In this document: piece after piece, positions 8,202-17,363 of the stretch
Position numbering within the stretch: the first letter of the stretch is position 1
Layout of the letters: each line of letters opens with the position of its first letter
Source of the DNA: Thermoanaerobaculales bacterium
Lineage (GTDB): Bacteria > Acidobacteriota > Thermoanaerobaculia > Thermoanaerobaculales > Sulfomarinibacteraceae
Assembly (NCBI GenBank): GCA_035358815.1
Contig: DAOPQC010000003.1
Coordinates: 186,001 to 250,000, forward strand
Reading direction: 5' to 3'
DNA length: 64,000 nucleotides
Notes under the pieces: model-generated
Told to the model about the DNA's origin: nothing
Databases searched by the model: none
Seen by the model: the letters and a program-made list of their open reading frames with translations, nothing else
Translations under genes and position numbers: made by a program

Positions 8202-9309
8202 GCCGGCCGACCCGGGGCCGGCGCGGCAGTGCCGCGGCAGGTACCGAGCGGTGCTCCATGTCCACACCGACCGGTCCGGCCAGTGGAGCTACCCGCCGCT
8301 CGGGCGATTCACCATTCCGGACTGCTACGTCCCTTTCCTGGCCAGGGTGCGGCAGTGCGCATCCGCCGGCATCGACCTGCTGGCGATCACGGATCATGAC
8401 GTTCCGTTCGTCATGAGCGAGCCCCACCGGCGCGGCCTGGAGTCCCTGCTCTCCGACCACCGCCGCCGGCTCGAGGTCGTGAGCGGGGAGGAGGTCACGG
8501 TGGGGGACGCGTCCCCCGCCGGTGGCCGGGCCACGGCCGGCGCCCACGTCCTCGTCCTCTACCGCGGCCTCGACCCTTGTCGCGACCGCGACCGCATCCT
8601 GCGCGCCCACCGGGAGCTCCACCGGCACACCCACGACGCCGTCGAGCTTTTCCGATTCCTCCGCACGCGCGACGACATCGTCGACATTCTGGCCCACCCG
8701 TTTGCGGGCCCGCGACGGCTGGGCGGCGAGACGCTCCACCGCCTGCTCTCCGAGGGGCTGATCCAGCGGGTCGAGGCCTTCAACGGCGGCGAGGTCACCC
8801 GCGGCCAGAACCGCTACGCTGCCGCGGTGGCCGACGTCTACCGCCTGGGCGTCAGCTCGAGCGACGACCTGCACCGGCGCTGGGGGCGGTTTCGCAACCA
8901 CACCTGGTCGGCCGCCGCCAGCCGGGAGGAGTTCTTGGACGACCTGGTCGCGGGCCGAACCAGCGGCACCGCCGTCCACTCGCCGACCTACCTCTGCAAG
9001 TACCTCGAGCTGATGGAGGGCTTCTACCTCGGCTACCTGCCGTGGCTCGCGCGATCCGTCCCCGAGCTGGCCAGACGCCGCGGGCCGCGCTGGTTGCTGT
9101 GGCAGCTCGCCTGGTCAGGCTTCGCGGCCGCGGTCTGGGCCCCGGCGAGCCTGGCCGGGATGGTGCGATACCTGAGCCGAGGCAGCCGCCGCAGCCGCGC
9201 CGACTTCGCCGACCTGGAGCGGCTCGAGCCGAGGCTGAGCCGGGCCCTCGCGAGGTCCTCGCGGGCGGGGCTCCGACCCCGGGCGGCGGCTAGCTCCGGA
9301 TCCCCGTGA
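8170..9309 (+). CDS. PHP-domain metal-dependent phosphoesterase
   Basis: The PHP metal-site motifs are present: HVHTD (30-34) and TDHD (74-77), then further His and Asp residues including AHPF near residue 177. PHP proteins hydrolyse phosphoesters with a trinuclear metal site; the substrate here is unknown. The last 150 residues form an extra region ending in a hydrophobic helix pair. I chose the ATG at 8170, inside the end of the ATPase gene, because the upstream frame is only the ATPase read out of frame. The overlap suggests co-translation with the ATPase. The 3' end overlaps the convergent glycosyltransferase by 20 bp. Protein length is 379 residues. Confidence 0.8.
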   Translation: MVASTVSPLPEPADPGPARQCRGRYRAVLHVHTDRSGQWSYPPLGRFTIPDCYVPFLARVRQCASAGIDLLAITDHDVPFVMSEPHRRGLESLLSDHRRRLEVVSGEEVTVGDASPAGGRATAGAHVLVLYRGLDPCRDRDRILRAHRELHRHTHDAVELFRFLRTRDDIVDILAHPFAGPRRLGGETLHRLLSEGLIQRVEAFNGGEVTRGQNRYAAAVADVYRLGVSSSDDLHRRWGRFRNHTWSAAASREEFLDDLVAGRTSGTAVHSPTYLCKYLELMEGFYLGYLPWLARSVPELARRRGPRWLLWQLAWSGFAAAVWAPASLAGMVRYLSRGSRRSRADFADLERLEPRLSRALARSSRAGLRPRAAASSGSP

Positions 9310-10465
9310 CCCTGCCGCGCCGGTCCACCCGATAGTGCATGCCGTGCCAGACGACGGTCCGCCGCAGAGCCGCGGCGATCGACAGCGCCGTCCGCTGCGC
9401 CTCCCAGAACGGCGCAGCGAGGAGATGCCATCGCCACGGCAACGGCAGCGCCGTGATCGGTTTCGCGGCCAGGTTGAGGACGGCGTCGGCGGCGACCAGG
9501 CCGAGACTCAGCATTCCGACCGCGTGCCACTCGGGCCCGGGCGGCGCGAGCGCGAGCGCTGGTGGCCAGGCCAGGCCGAGCAGGGAGCCCAGGTTGCGCA
9601 GCAGCATCGGCAGCCGGTAGCGGGGCAGGCAGCGGTGGACGTACTGCAGCTGCCTCACGCCCCACTCCAGGAAGCCACCCGTGCCCTCCATGGCGTACCC
9701 CGGCTCCGGGCGGGCATCGAGGGAGGCGAACATCGCCGGCCGGCCCTCCTCCGCGATCAGCCGCTGGAACAGGGTGGTGTCGTCCACGATCGTCCGCGAC
9801 CAGAGACCGTCGACGTCGAGGCGATCGAAATCGGCCCTGCGAAGCGCCATCGACGCCCCCCACACGCCGCCGACGAAGCTCATCAGGGAAACGCTCTGCC
9901 AGCAGGCGACCTGCTGCTGCAGGACGTGGGGCAGGCTCCAGCCGCGATAGCGGCCGCCCGAGCAGAGGGCGCTCACCACCACTGGTGGCCGCTGCAGCGT
10001 GAACGGCTCGACCATCCGCGCCACCCAGTCGCGCCGTGGGCGGACCTTCGCATCGCAGAACAGGTAGACCTCGGCGTCCCGGTGGCGCCGAATCGCGGCC
10101 AGCAGGTTGTGGTTCTTCTGGCTGCAGCTCGTCGCAGGGCCGGCCACCACCCGCCGGAACACCCCCGGGTGGCGGGCACGCGCCTGCTCGATCGCCTCGG
10201 CCGCCGGGTCGTCGGCCGCCCCGGTGACGCAGACGACGTCAAACGGCTCGTACTCCTGCCCGGCGATGGCATCGAGGTTGCCGGCGAGCTCCCCGGTCAT
10301 GCCGTGGCATGGCACGAAGATCCGCACCGGAGGGCGATCGAGGCGGTCCATCCGGCGGCGCAGACGCGGGTACCGGACGCGGCGGTACCAGGCCGCCTGG
10401 CCGCACGCGACCAGCTTCGGGACCAGGACCGCCGCGGCGACGACGACTGCAGCCCCGAGCAGCAT
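9290..10465 (-). CDS. Membrane-anchored GT2/GT21-like glycosyltransferase
   Basis: The 391-residue protein has an N-terminal membrane helix (1-20), a GT-A domain and hydrophobic C-terminal segments (about 300-350). Visible motifs are IFVPCHG (donor-binding start, near 49), FCDAKV in the place of the DxD, TIVDDTTLF, and RQLQYVHR in the place of the processive-enzyme (Q/R)xxRW. The layout resembles ceramide glucosyltransferases and HpnI-type hopanoid glycosyltransferases, so the acceptor is probably a lipid; this is inference. It is the last gene of a minus-strand run with the radical SAM protein (8 bp gap) and permease copy 2. Confidence 0.85.
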   Translation of the reverse strand: MLLGAAVVVAAAVLVPKLVACGQAAWYRRVRYPRLRRRMDRLDRPPVRIFVPCHGMTGELAGNLDAIAGQEYEPFDVVCVTGAADDPAAEAIEQARARHPGVFRRVVAGPATSCSQKNHNLLAAIRRHRDAEVYLFCDAKVRPRRDWVARMVEPFTLQRPPVVVSALCSGGRYRGWSLPHVLQQQVACWQSVSLMSFVGGVWGASMALRRADFDRLDVDGLWSRTIVDDTTLFQRLIAEEGRPAMFASLDARPEPGYAMEGTGGFLEWGVRQLQYVHRCLPRYRLPMLLRNLGSLLGLAWPPALALAPPGPEWHAVGMLSLGLVAADAVLNLAAKPITALPLPWRWHLLAAPFWEAQRTALSIAAALRRTVVWHGMHYRVDRRGRVTGIRS

Positions 10466-10472
10466 GGCCGAG

Positions 10473-11651
10473 CTACATCCCCATCAGACCGCAGCACCGG
10501 GTGCAGGCCGGGAACAGCTTTTCGGCGCGCAGCGCCGACCGGAACACCTCGAAACGGCGGCCGCGGAAGAGCTCATCCAGCGCCTGGTCCTTGATGTTGC
10601 CGCACACGAAGTCCGGGTGGTCGCGGCACGGCGCCACATCGCCGTTCGGCATGACCTCAGCAACGACCCACGGCGCCACGCAACGGTCGTGGCCGAAGGT
10701 CTCGGCAGGCTGATCGTAGTACCTCGGCACCTCCTCGAGCCGGATGTTGGGCACCAGCACGAAGGGGAACGACCAGCGCCGCCGTGCGACGCGCTGCAGG
10801 CCCTCCCGGAGCCCCGCGACATCGACCCCACCGGCCGCAGCCACGAAGCCCCGCCACGCCGTCGGCGTGCATCCGAGCCGGCCCTCGAGCACCTCGGTGT
10901 GCCGGCGCCCCACCTCCTCGGTGGTGAACCACGACAGGTAGTGGACCGCGAGGTCGACGCCGCCGATCTCCTCGAGGGCCTCGAAGACGCGGTCGTACTG
11001 CGGCGAGTTGAGCTCGCACACCGTCGACAGCGTCATGACGAACGGGTACGGCGACCGCTGCCGTTCCCGCTCGGCGAGCACCGCCTCGTGTCCGGCGACC
11101 AGCTGGTCGAAGGTCCCGCGGCGGCCGCGGATCCGGTCATGCAGGTCGCGATCGCCGTCGATCGACAGCATCAGGATGTCCCACCGATCCTCGACGATGC
11201 GCGCCGCGTGCTCCGCGAGCCGGTGGCCGCTGGTGACCACCGCCAGCGCAGAGCCCCGCCGCTTGATGTGGGCGGCCACCTCCATCAGGCCGTGATAGAG
11301 GAAGGGCTCGCCGCCCCACACGTAGTACAGGGGCCTCACGGGCTCGAGCTGGTCGATCAGCTGCCGGTACCGCTCCGGGTGCACCTCCCCCGCGGTCAGC
11401 ACCGACCGGTCGACGCCGACGTTGTAGCCGGCGGCGCCCCACTGCGCGCACATCGGGCAGCGGAGGTGGCAGAGGTTGGTGATCTTGAGGCTGACCTGGC
11501 GCAGCGTCACGGGGGACCGGGCGCCGACCGCCGCCGCCGCGCGCGCCATGCCCTTGGCGGCCTTCAGCCTGAGAAGCTGGCCGGCCAGTTGCCGCAGCTC
11601 GAGCAGCCGGCCGGCCGACCGGCGGCTGAGCCCGCCCCGCAAGCCCCGCAT
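10473..11651 (-). CDS. Radical SAM/SPASM protein
   Basis: The 4Fe-4S motif CHLRCPMC (Cys61, Cys65, Cys68) binds S-adenosylmethionine. It is followed by the usual WGGEPFLYHG segment, and the C-terminus has a SPASM-like set of cysteines (CVAPW, PCRDHP, VCGN, CTRCC). The length is 392 residues. I chose the ATG at 11651, preceded by GAGGTGAGG, over a longer frame that intrudes into the permease gene. SPASM proteins modify peptides or act in cofactor and lipid modification (for instance HpnH-type hopanoid enzymes). No precursor peptide gene is visible nearby. Context with glycosyltransferases and a lipid-type ABC exporter favours a lipid or glycan role, not a peptide. Confidence 0.87.
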   Translation of the reverse strand: MRGLRGGLSRRSAGRLLELRQLAGQLLRLKAAKGMARAAAAVGARSPVTLRQVSLKITNLCHLRCPMCAQWGAAGYNVGVDRSVLTAGEVHPERYRQLIDQLEPVRPLYYVWGGEPFLYHGLMEVAAHIKRRGSALAVVTSGHRLAEHAARIVEDRWDILMLSIDGDRDLHDRIRGRRGTFDQLVAGHEAVLAERERQRSPYPFVMTLSTVCELNSPQYDRVFEALEEIGGVDLAVHYLSWFTTEEVGRRHTEVLEGRLGCTPTAWRGFVAAAGGVDVAGLREGLQRVARRRWSFPFVLVPNIRLEEVPRYYDQPAETFGHDRCVAPWVVAEVMPNGDVAPCRDHPDFVCGNIKDQALDELFRGRRFEVFRSALRAEKLFPACTRCCGLMGM

Positions 11652-11673
11652 CCTCACCTCGCGCACCCCGCCG

Positions 11674-12780
11674 TCACCGCGCCTGGAGCGCGGCCACCGG
11701 CTCGACGCGAAGGACGCGGGAGAGTGCAGGAACGCTGCCCAGGGCACCGGACAGCACGGTGAGCGCGACGCCCTTGCCGCAGGCGGCGAGCGGGATGACG
11801 TCCGAGACCAGTCCGAGGGCCTCCAGCATCGGCAGGGCGACGACGACCAGCTTGGCGAGCGGGATCCCGATGATCGCGCCCGCGAGCGCGAGCGCCGTCC
11901 CCTCGCCGAGCACGATCGCCGCCAGACGCCACCGCCGCCAGCCGATGGCCCGGAGCACCCCGATCTCCTGGATCCGCTCCGTGACGTTGATCGTCAGGAT
12001 GCTGCAGATGCCGAGGGCGGTGATCAGGAGGGCGACGACGCCGAGCCGCTCGACGAACTGGCCGATGACGTCCACCTGCCGGTAGTGCGAGGTCCAGCTG
12101 TCGGTGGGGCTCGCCTCGAGGTCCGGAAACCGCCTCGCGATCATCGCCTGCACGCGATCGCGATGCTCGACGCCGTCGAGGGTGAGAAACACCATGTTGG
12201 CCCGGTCGCCCAGCCGGAACATCTCCTGGACCGTTCGGATCGGGAAGATCGCCCCCCGGTCGAGCAGGGCGCGGCCGGTGTCGTAGATCCCGACGACGAG
12301 GAGCTGGCGCCGCCGCAGCGTCACCACCTTGCCCACTGCGAGGCCCATGGTCTCGGCCGCCCGGAAGCCGAACATCACCTCGTTCGTGCCCGGCTCCAGG
12401 AGCCTCCCGCTCGGGACCTTCATCCCGGGGATGTCCGGCCGGCCCGGTCCGACGCCGAACACGAAGAAGTGCTTGGAGCCTGGAAGCCGGGTCACCGTGA
12501 GCGCGACACTGATCGAGCCGGTGACGTGGGGCAATGACTGCAGCGCGTGCATCTGCTCCCGCGTCACCCACGACATCTCCGGGAACCCGACGCCGGCCTG
12601 CTGCACGGTCAGCTCGCTGCCCAGGAGGTTGACGGTGCCCTGGATCTCGCGCACCAGCGACTGGCCGAGCGAGATCAGCAGGATGTACGTGGCGGTTGCC
12701 AGGCCGATGGCACCGACGGTCAGCGCGCTCCGGCGAGGGTTGCGCAGCAGATTGCGCAGGCTCAGGTGCAGCGTCGTCAT
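11674..12780 (-). CDS. FtsX/MacB-type ABC transporter permease (copy 2)
   Basis: The 368-residue protein has the same plan as the permease at 2848 and is clearly its paralogue. Long stretches are identical, for example LLGSELTVQQAGVGFPEMSW in the first part of the periplasmic domain, LLDRGAIFPI, and the coupling loop QEIGVLRA(I/T)GWRRWRLAA. Start at the ATG at 12780, with AGGGA upstream and a TACCAT -10 box 18 bp ahead. It heads a minus-strand unit with the radical SAM protein (22 bp gap) and the GT2 enzyme. The partner ATPase is probably the gene at 7521. Whether the two permeases form a heterodimer or serve different cargos cannot be told. Confidence 0.9.
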   Translation of the reverse strand: MTTLHLSLRNLLRNPRRSALTVGAIGLATATYILLISLGQSLVREIQGTVNLLGSELTVQQAGVGFPEMSWVTREQMHALQSLPHVTGSISVALTVTRLPGSKHFFVFGVGPGRPDIPGMKVPSGRLLEPGTNEVMFGFRAAETMGLAVGKVVTLRRRQLLVVGIYDTGRALLDRGAIFPIRTVQEMFRLGDRANMVFLTLDGVEHRDRVQAMIARRFPDLEASPTDSWTSHYRQVDVIGQFVERLGVVALLITALGICSILTINVTERIQEIGVLRAIGWRRWRLAAIVLGEGTALALAGAIIGIPLAKLVVVALPMLEALGLVSDVIPLAACGKGVALTVLSGALGSVPALSRVLRVEPVAALQAR

Positions 12781-12797
12781 CGTTCCCTGGACGGCCC

Positions 12798-12803
12798 ATG
12801 GTA
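12798..12803 (-). promoter_or_regulatory. Putative -10 box of permease copy 2
   Basis: The minus strand reads TTTCGCTACCATGGG, with TACCAT 18 bp before the start codon. The arrangement is nearly the same as for permease copy 1. No good -35 is seen. Confidence 0.4.
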
Positions 12804-12877
12804 GCGAAACCGGTCTTCGACCACGGTGGCGGCCGCGATCCTGGGCCGGGTTGCGCCCCCCGGGAGACCCGCCCCGG

Positions 12878-15800
12878 TCAGGGTCCACCTCCAGGTCCGT
12901 CGGGCGGGCCTCCCCGCCGCAGCCCCTGACCGATGTACGCCTCCAGCACCCGGTTGAGATCGCCGGCGCCATCGTAGAACAGGCTCACCATCGGCACCCC
13001 GGTCCGGCTCTCGACCTCCTGCAGCAGGGCGGCGCTGGCCGAGCCGGCCATGCAACCGAAGGGCGCGCAGTTCACGACCAGGCTCGCGCCGTCGCGGGCG
13101 AAGCGCACAGCCCTGCCCACGGTCAGGATCGCCTCGCCCTCGAAGTTGAGCGGGAGGTACTGCAGCCCCGCATCGACGACCTCGGAGATGTCCGGCTCCT
13201 CGCGGTCACCGACCCATGCCCTGGCGGCGCGGTAGAGCTCGCGCTCGACGCCCTTGAAGAACAGGTTCCTGACCAAGCTGCGGCCGCGGAAGACCAGCCC
13301 CCTCAGGTCCTCGTCGGCCCGCCATCGCTGGAGGTAGGAGGTGTACAGGATCCACTCGGCGGTGGGCGTCAGCCAGGCCTCGCCGCCGGCCCGCTCGATC
13401 GCCGCGACCACGTTCTGGTTGGTGAACGCGTTGCAGCGCACGTAGATCTCGCCGACGATGCCGACCAGCGGACGCCGGGCCCCCGCGGTCGGCACCGCAG
13501 CCAGCGCCTCGAGCGCCTCGAGCCAGGCCCGCCGGTCGTCCCCGCCCGACGCCACCGCCTCCTCGATCCGCTCCAGCCGCCGGGAGAGCACGCGGTCGGC
13601 GTCGCCCTCGTTGCGCTCGTAGGGCGCCACCTTGCACCTGGCCTTGAGCAGGATGTCGCCGCCGACCATCATCCGCCACATCGTCCGCCGCAGGGCCTCG
13701 GGGATTCCCTGGTAGGTGTTCAACGACGATGGCGCCATGATGGCCGCCTCCGTCCAGCCGAGCGTGTCGAGCACCAGCCTGAAGCGATGGGCGAACTGGC
13801 CGAACCGGCACGGTCCGCTGGCGGTGGGCATGAACAGCGCGTGCCGCGCGGGGTCGCAGCCGTCCTCTCGCAGCGCGCTCACGAACGCGCCGAGGGTGGC
13901 CGCCGCGGGCAGGCACTCGCCGCCGGTCATCAGGCCGCGCCCGACGGCGTGGGACTCCGGGGTCTCGAGCGGCAGCGTCCGCGCATCGTAGCCGAAGCGC
14001 CGGAAGGCGGCCGCGAGCAGGCGCGCTCCCGGATAGTGCATCTGCGGGAACCACAGCGTCCGGCCGAGGAAGTCACAGGCGGGCTCGCTGCGCAGGCGGA
14101 CCGCAGGCGCGCTCGTCCTCGCCTCCCCGCCGCCCTCGACCGAGTCGAGGAAGGCCTCGATGCGGGTCGCGTACCCGGCGTCCGCGTCGTGCTCGTCGAG
14201 CGAGAGCACCAGCATCGGACGGCCCTCGTTCACCGACTCCGCGTAGCTGACGACGAAGCTGTCCGGGCCGCAGTTGAAGCTCGTCAGGTAGATCGGGACG
14301 ATCCCGCGCCGGCCGGCGAGCCGCTTCAGCGCGGCGATGATCCGCTGGGGGTAGTGCCAGAACAGGTTCCGGTACTCCTCGCCGAGCTCGGCCGGGTCGA
14401 AGGGCAGGCAGTCAGCCGGGATCACCGTCCGTCCCGACTCGGCGATCCTCGCGACCAGCCCGAGGCTCGCGCTCGGGTCGTAGACCGTGTAGGGCCGCCC
14501 AACCACCAGAGCAGCCGGCTCGCCCCCGCCGGCGACCTCGTCGAGGACGCGCGCGCCCGCCGCTGCGCAGGCGGCCTCGAACTCGCGCTGTGCGGCAACG
14601 CCCTCGAGCCAGGCCCGCCGGATCTGCCGCGAGCTGCCCCCGAGCCCCGCCCCGACCGAGCGGCACAGCTGGCGCAGCTGGCGCTCACGGGGCCAGCGCA
14701 GGTCGACCACCGGGCTCAGCAGCCTTGCCCGGCCCCCGCCCCGCAAGCCAAGCGCCGACTTGACCAGCGACGGGAACGCCTGCACGAGCGGGCAGAAGTG
14801 GGCGTTGCTGGTGCATGGGGACGGCGCGGCGCTGATCATGTGCGGGATCAGGACCGGGCTGGTGCCGGCGCGCTCGGCGGCGGCCACGGCATGACCGAGC
14901 GCGAGCTTGACCGGAAAGCAGAACTCGGCGCCCGCCACCTCGCAGCCGAGGTCACGGACCAGGTTGTCGGTCGGCGGCGTCAGCTCGAGGCCGAAGCCGA
15001 GCTCGCCCAGGAAGCGGCGCCACAGCGGGAGGTGGCTGTGGATCGTGAGCGCCCTCGGCACGGCCACCGTCGGCGCGCCGTCCCGGAGGTCGACCCGGCC
15101 GGTGCGCTCCAGCAGATCCGCGCGCTGCCGGACCAGCCGCAGCCCGCGCGACTCCCGGCGCGGCTGCCCGGCCTCCCGGCCGCACCGCGACCCCCATGCC
15201 GGCCGCGCGCGCTCGCCCTCGATGCGGGCGGAGGTGATCTCGCAGGCGTTGGCGCACTGGCCGCAGCGCTCGCTCGTCAGCGCGATCTGCCGGCCGGCGA
15301 GGGCGAGGCCACGGAAGCGCGTCGCCCCGCCGCTCTCGCCGACCGCCCGGCGGGCGCGCAGGGCGGCGCCCCAGGCGCCCATGACGTGCGCGTACGGCGT
15401 GACCACGATCTCGGTGCCGAGCAGGTCCTCGAACGCCGCCACCAGGCCGGCGTTGCGGGCCGTCGCGCCCTGGAAGAACACCCGCTGCGACGAGCGGGGC
15501 CGCCCGGCGACCACCTTGTTGAGGTAGTTCTGGGCGACCGAGTAGAGCACCGCCGCCATCGCCTGCTCCCTCGCGAAGCCCTCCCGCAGCAGCCGCTTGA
15601 CGTCGTCCTCCATGAACACCGTGCAGCGCTCCGAGGTGTGGGGCGGGACCACGCCCATCACCCGCCTCCCGATCTCGTCGACCGCGAACCCGAGCTTGCG
15701 GGCCTGCTCCTCGATGAAGGCGCCGGTGCCGGCGGCGCAGACGTAGTTCATCGACGCGTCGACGATCCGCCCGCCGGCCACCCTCATGTACTTGGAGTCC

Positions 15801-17083
15801 TGGCCGCCGATCTCGAAGATCGTCTCGACGCGCGGATCGTGGTGCAGGGCCCCCGCGACGTGGCAGCTGATCTCGTTGACGATCGCGTCGGCGCCGACCA
15901 CCAGCCCCACCATCCGCCGGCCCGAGCCGGTGGTGCCGCAGCCGCGAACGTCGAAGCGGACGCCGCGGGCCGCTGCGAGGTCGGCCAGGGCTGCGAGCAG
16001 GCGGCGGGTGGCCGCGATCGGATCGCCGCTGGTGCTGCGGTAGACGTCGCACAGCACCCGCCCGTCGACGCCGGCCATCACGGCCTTGCAGCTGGTGCTG
16101 CCGATGTCGACGCCGAGAAAGCAGGGCAGCTCGCAGCCGCGGGGCAGCCCGGTCACCCGCAGCTCGTTGCCGGCGTCATCCCGGCGCTCCTCCTCCAGCT
16201 CCACCTGCTGGAGGACCGATCGCTCGAGCCGCAGCGCGCGCCGGGTCCGGGACGGCCGGGCGGGCCGGGCGCGGGTCGCCGCCACCCTCGCCTTCAGCCG
16301 CTCGGGGTCGACCGTGGAGCGCGCGACGCGGGCCGCGCCCACCGCCGCCGCGAGGTGGCCGTCGGGGATCGTCCGCAGACCTTTGCCAAGGCGCGCCGAG
16401 AGGAAGCGGACGACGTGCGGGTTGAGCGCGACGCCCCCGATGAGCACGGTCGGCCCCGTGATCGGCCGCCCCTTCGACACGGCCGACAGCAGGGCCTGCA
16501 CCGTGCCCTGGCAGAGGCCGCTCCAGCACTCGGCAGGGGACCGCCCCGCCTGCTGGTGGTGCACCAGGTCCGACCTCGCGAAGACGGCGCACCGCGAGGC
16601 GATCCGCGGCGGCTCCTCCACCACCGGGATGTCCTCGATCTCGTCGTAGCGCAGCCCGAGCCGGCTCAGCTGCTCATCGAGAAAGGAGCCGGTACCCGCA
16701 GCGCACAGCGGGTTGGTGCTCAGCCCCTCAAGGCGGCCCCCCTCGTCGAGCCGGATCAGGGTCGCCGTGGCGCCGCCGACGTCGATGATGTTGCGCGCCC
16801 CGCCCGCGGCGGCAAGCACTCCCGCGATGCGCGCCCGGACGTCGTCGACCCGCTCGACGCCCAGCGCCTCCTCGACCACCGGCGCCAGGGCGCCGGTGAC
16901 GGCGGCGCGCAGCAGCCTTCCGTCGACCAGGGACGGCAGCGCCTCGCGCAGAGCCTGGAGGACGCCCCCGCGGTGCGGCAGCGCGGCGCTGCCAACCAGG
17001 CGGCCCGCACTGTCGATGGTGGCCAGCTTGAGGAACAGCGATCCGGCATCGATGCCGAGGGCTTCGGGCTCGCGCTCACCCAC
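12878..17083 (-). CDS. Giant activase / 2-hydroxyacyl-CoA-dehydratase-like fusion protein
   Basis: The 1401-residue protein contains two BadF/HgdC-type ASKHA activase modules. Module one starts GIDAGS (10-15), with Cys in LCAAGTGSF (127) and SRCAVF (165). Module two starts GVDIGSTSCKAV (324), with Cys in VCAAGTGAF (449) and ERCTVF. A DUF2229-like region (about 690-900, after a CGQCANAC motif) and an HgdB-like C-terminal part complete it. Known: HgdC is a homodimer that holds one 4Fe-4S cluster between subunits and uses ATP to inject an electron into a dehydratase or reductase. Inferred: the two modules form an intramolecular pair serving the fused C-terminal acceptor. The start is a GTG. Fusions of this type are known in many anaerobes, but the substrate is not assigned. 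Confidence 0.85.
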   Translation of the reverse strand: MGEREPEALGIDAGSLFLKLATIDSAGRLVGSAALPHRGGVLQALREALPSLVDGRLLRAAVTGALAPVVEEALGVERVDDVRARIAGVLAAAGGARNIIDVGGATATLIRLDEGGRLEGLSTNPLCAAGTGSFLDEQLSRLGLRYDEIEDIPVVEEPPRIASRCAVFARSDLVHHQQAGRSPAECWSGLCQGTVQALLSAVSKGRPITGPTVLIGGVALNPHVVRFLSARLGKGLRTIPDGHLAAAVGAARVARSTVDPERLKARVAATRARPARPSRTRRALRLERSVLQQVELEEERRDDAGNELRVTGLPRGCELPCFLGVDIGSTSCKAVMAGVDGRVLCDVYRSTSGDPIAATRRLLAALADLAAARGVRFDVRGCGTTGSGRRMVGLVVGADAIVNEISCHVAGALHHDPRVETIFEIGGQDSKYMRVAGGRIVDASMNYVCAAGTGAFIEEQARKLGFAVDEIGRRVMGVVPPHTSERCTVFMEDDVKRLLREGFAREQAMAAVLYSVAQNYLNKVVAGRPRSSQRVFFQGATARNAGLVAAFEDLLGTEIVVTPYAHVMGAWGAALRARRAVGESGGATRFRGLALAGRQIALTSERCGQCANACEITSARIEGERARPAWGSRCGREAGQPRRESRGLRLVRQRADLLERTGRVDLRDGAPTVAVPRALTIHSHLPLWRRFLGELGFGLELTPPTDNLVRDLGCEVAGAEFCFPVKLALGHAVAAAERAGTSPVLIPHMISAAPSPCTSNAHFCPLVQAFPSLVKSALGLRGGGRARLLSPVVDLRWPRERQLRQLCRSVGAGLGGSSRQIRRAWLEGVAAQREFEAACAAAGARVLDEVAGGGEPAALVVGRPYTVYDPSASLGLVARIAESGRTVIPADCLPFDPAELGEEYRNLFWHYPQRIIAALKRLAGRRGIVPIYLTSFNCGPDSFVVSYAESVNEGRPMLVLSLDEHDADAGYATRIEAFLDSVEGGGEARTSAPAVRLRSEPACDFLGRTLWFPQMHYPGARLLAAAFRRFGYDARTLPLETPESHAVGRGLMTGGECLPAAATLGAFVSALREDGCDPARHALFMPTASGPCRFGQFAHRFRLVLDTLGWTEAAIMAPSSLNTYQGIPEALRRTMWRMMVGGDILLKARCKVAPYERNEGDADRVLSRRLERIEEAVASGGDDRRAWLEALEALAAVPTAGARRPLVGIVGEIYVRCNAFTNQNVVAAIERAGGEAWLTPTAEWILYTSYLQRWRADEDLRGLVFRGRSLVRNLFFKGVERELYRAARAWVGDREEPDISEVVDAGLQYLPLNFEGEAILTVGRAVRFARDGASLVVNCAPFGCMAGSASAALLQEVESRTGVPMVSLFYDGAGDLNRVLEAYIGQGLRRGGPPDGPGGGP

Positions 17084-17224
17084 CGCGCGCCCCTCGACGG
17101 CCGCCGCCGCAGCGCCGGCCTGCCACCGGCGGAAGCCACGAGCTGCGTCGCCCCGTCGCCAACCAGCCTCCCCAGCCCCGCTCCCCGCTCACGGCCGCGG
17201 GGGCGCGGATCCGGCACCCGGCCT

Positions 17225-17230
17225 CATGGT
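17225..17230 (-). promoter_or_regulatory. Putative -10 box upstream of the activase fusion gene
   Basis: The minus strand reads GATCGGCTACCATGA, 15 bases identical to the sequence ahead of permease copy 1. It would give a leader of about 135 nt. No convincing -35 is seen. Confidence 0.3.
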
Positions 17231-17363
17231 AGCCGATCGCCGACGGGGCAACGGCAGGCGCGGCGGCCAGACGAGCGTCGAAGCCATTCTGGGTGCCGCA
17301 GTGGCCGTCTGACGACACTTCAGTCAACCATGCTCGCCGAAAAGGCCAATGCGGTACGAACTC

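Noticed and set aside
9290..9309. 20-bp convergent overlap of the PHP and GT2 genes as a sign of a frameshift
   Set aside because: Both proteins end naturally with their own stop codons and normal lengths. Convergent overlaps also occur at 43839-43850 and reflect compact coding.
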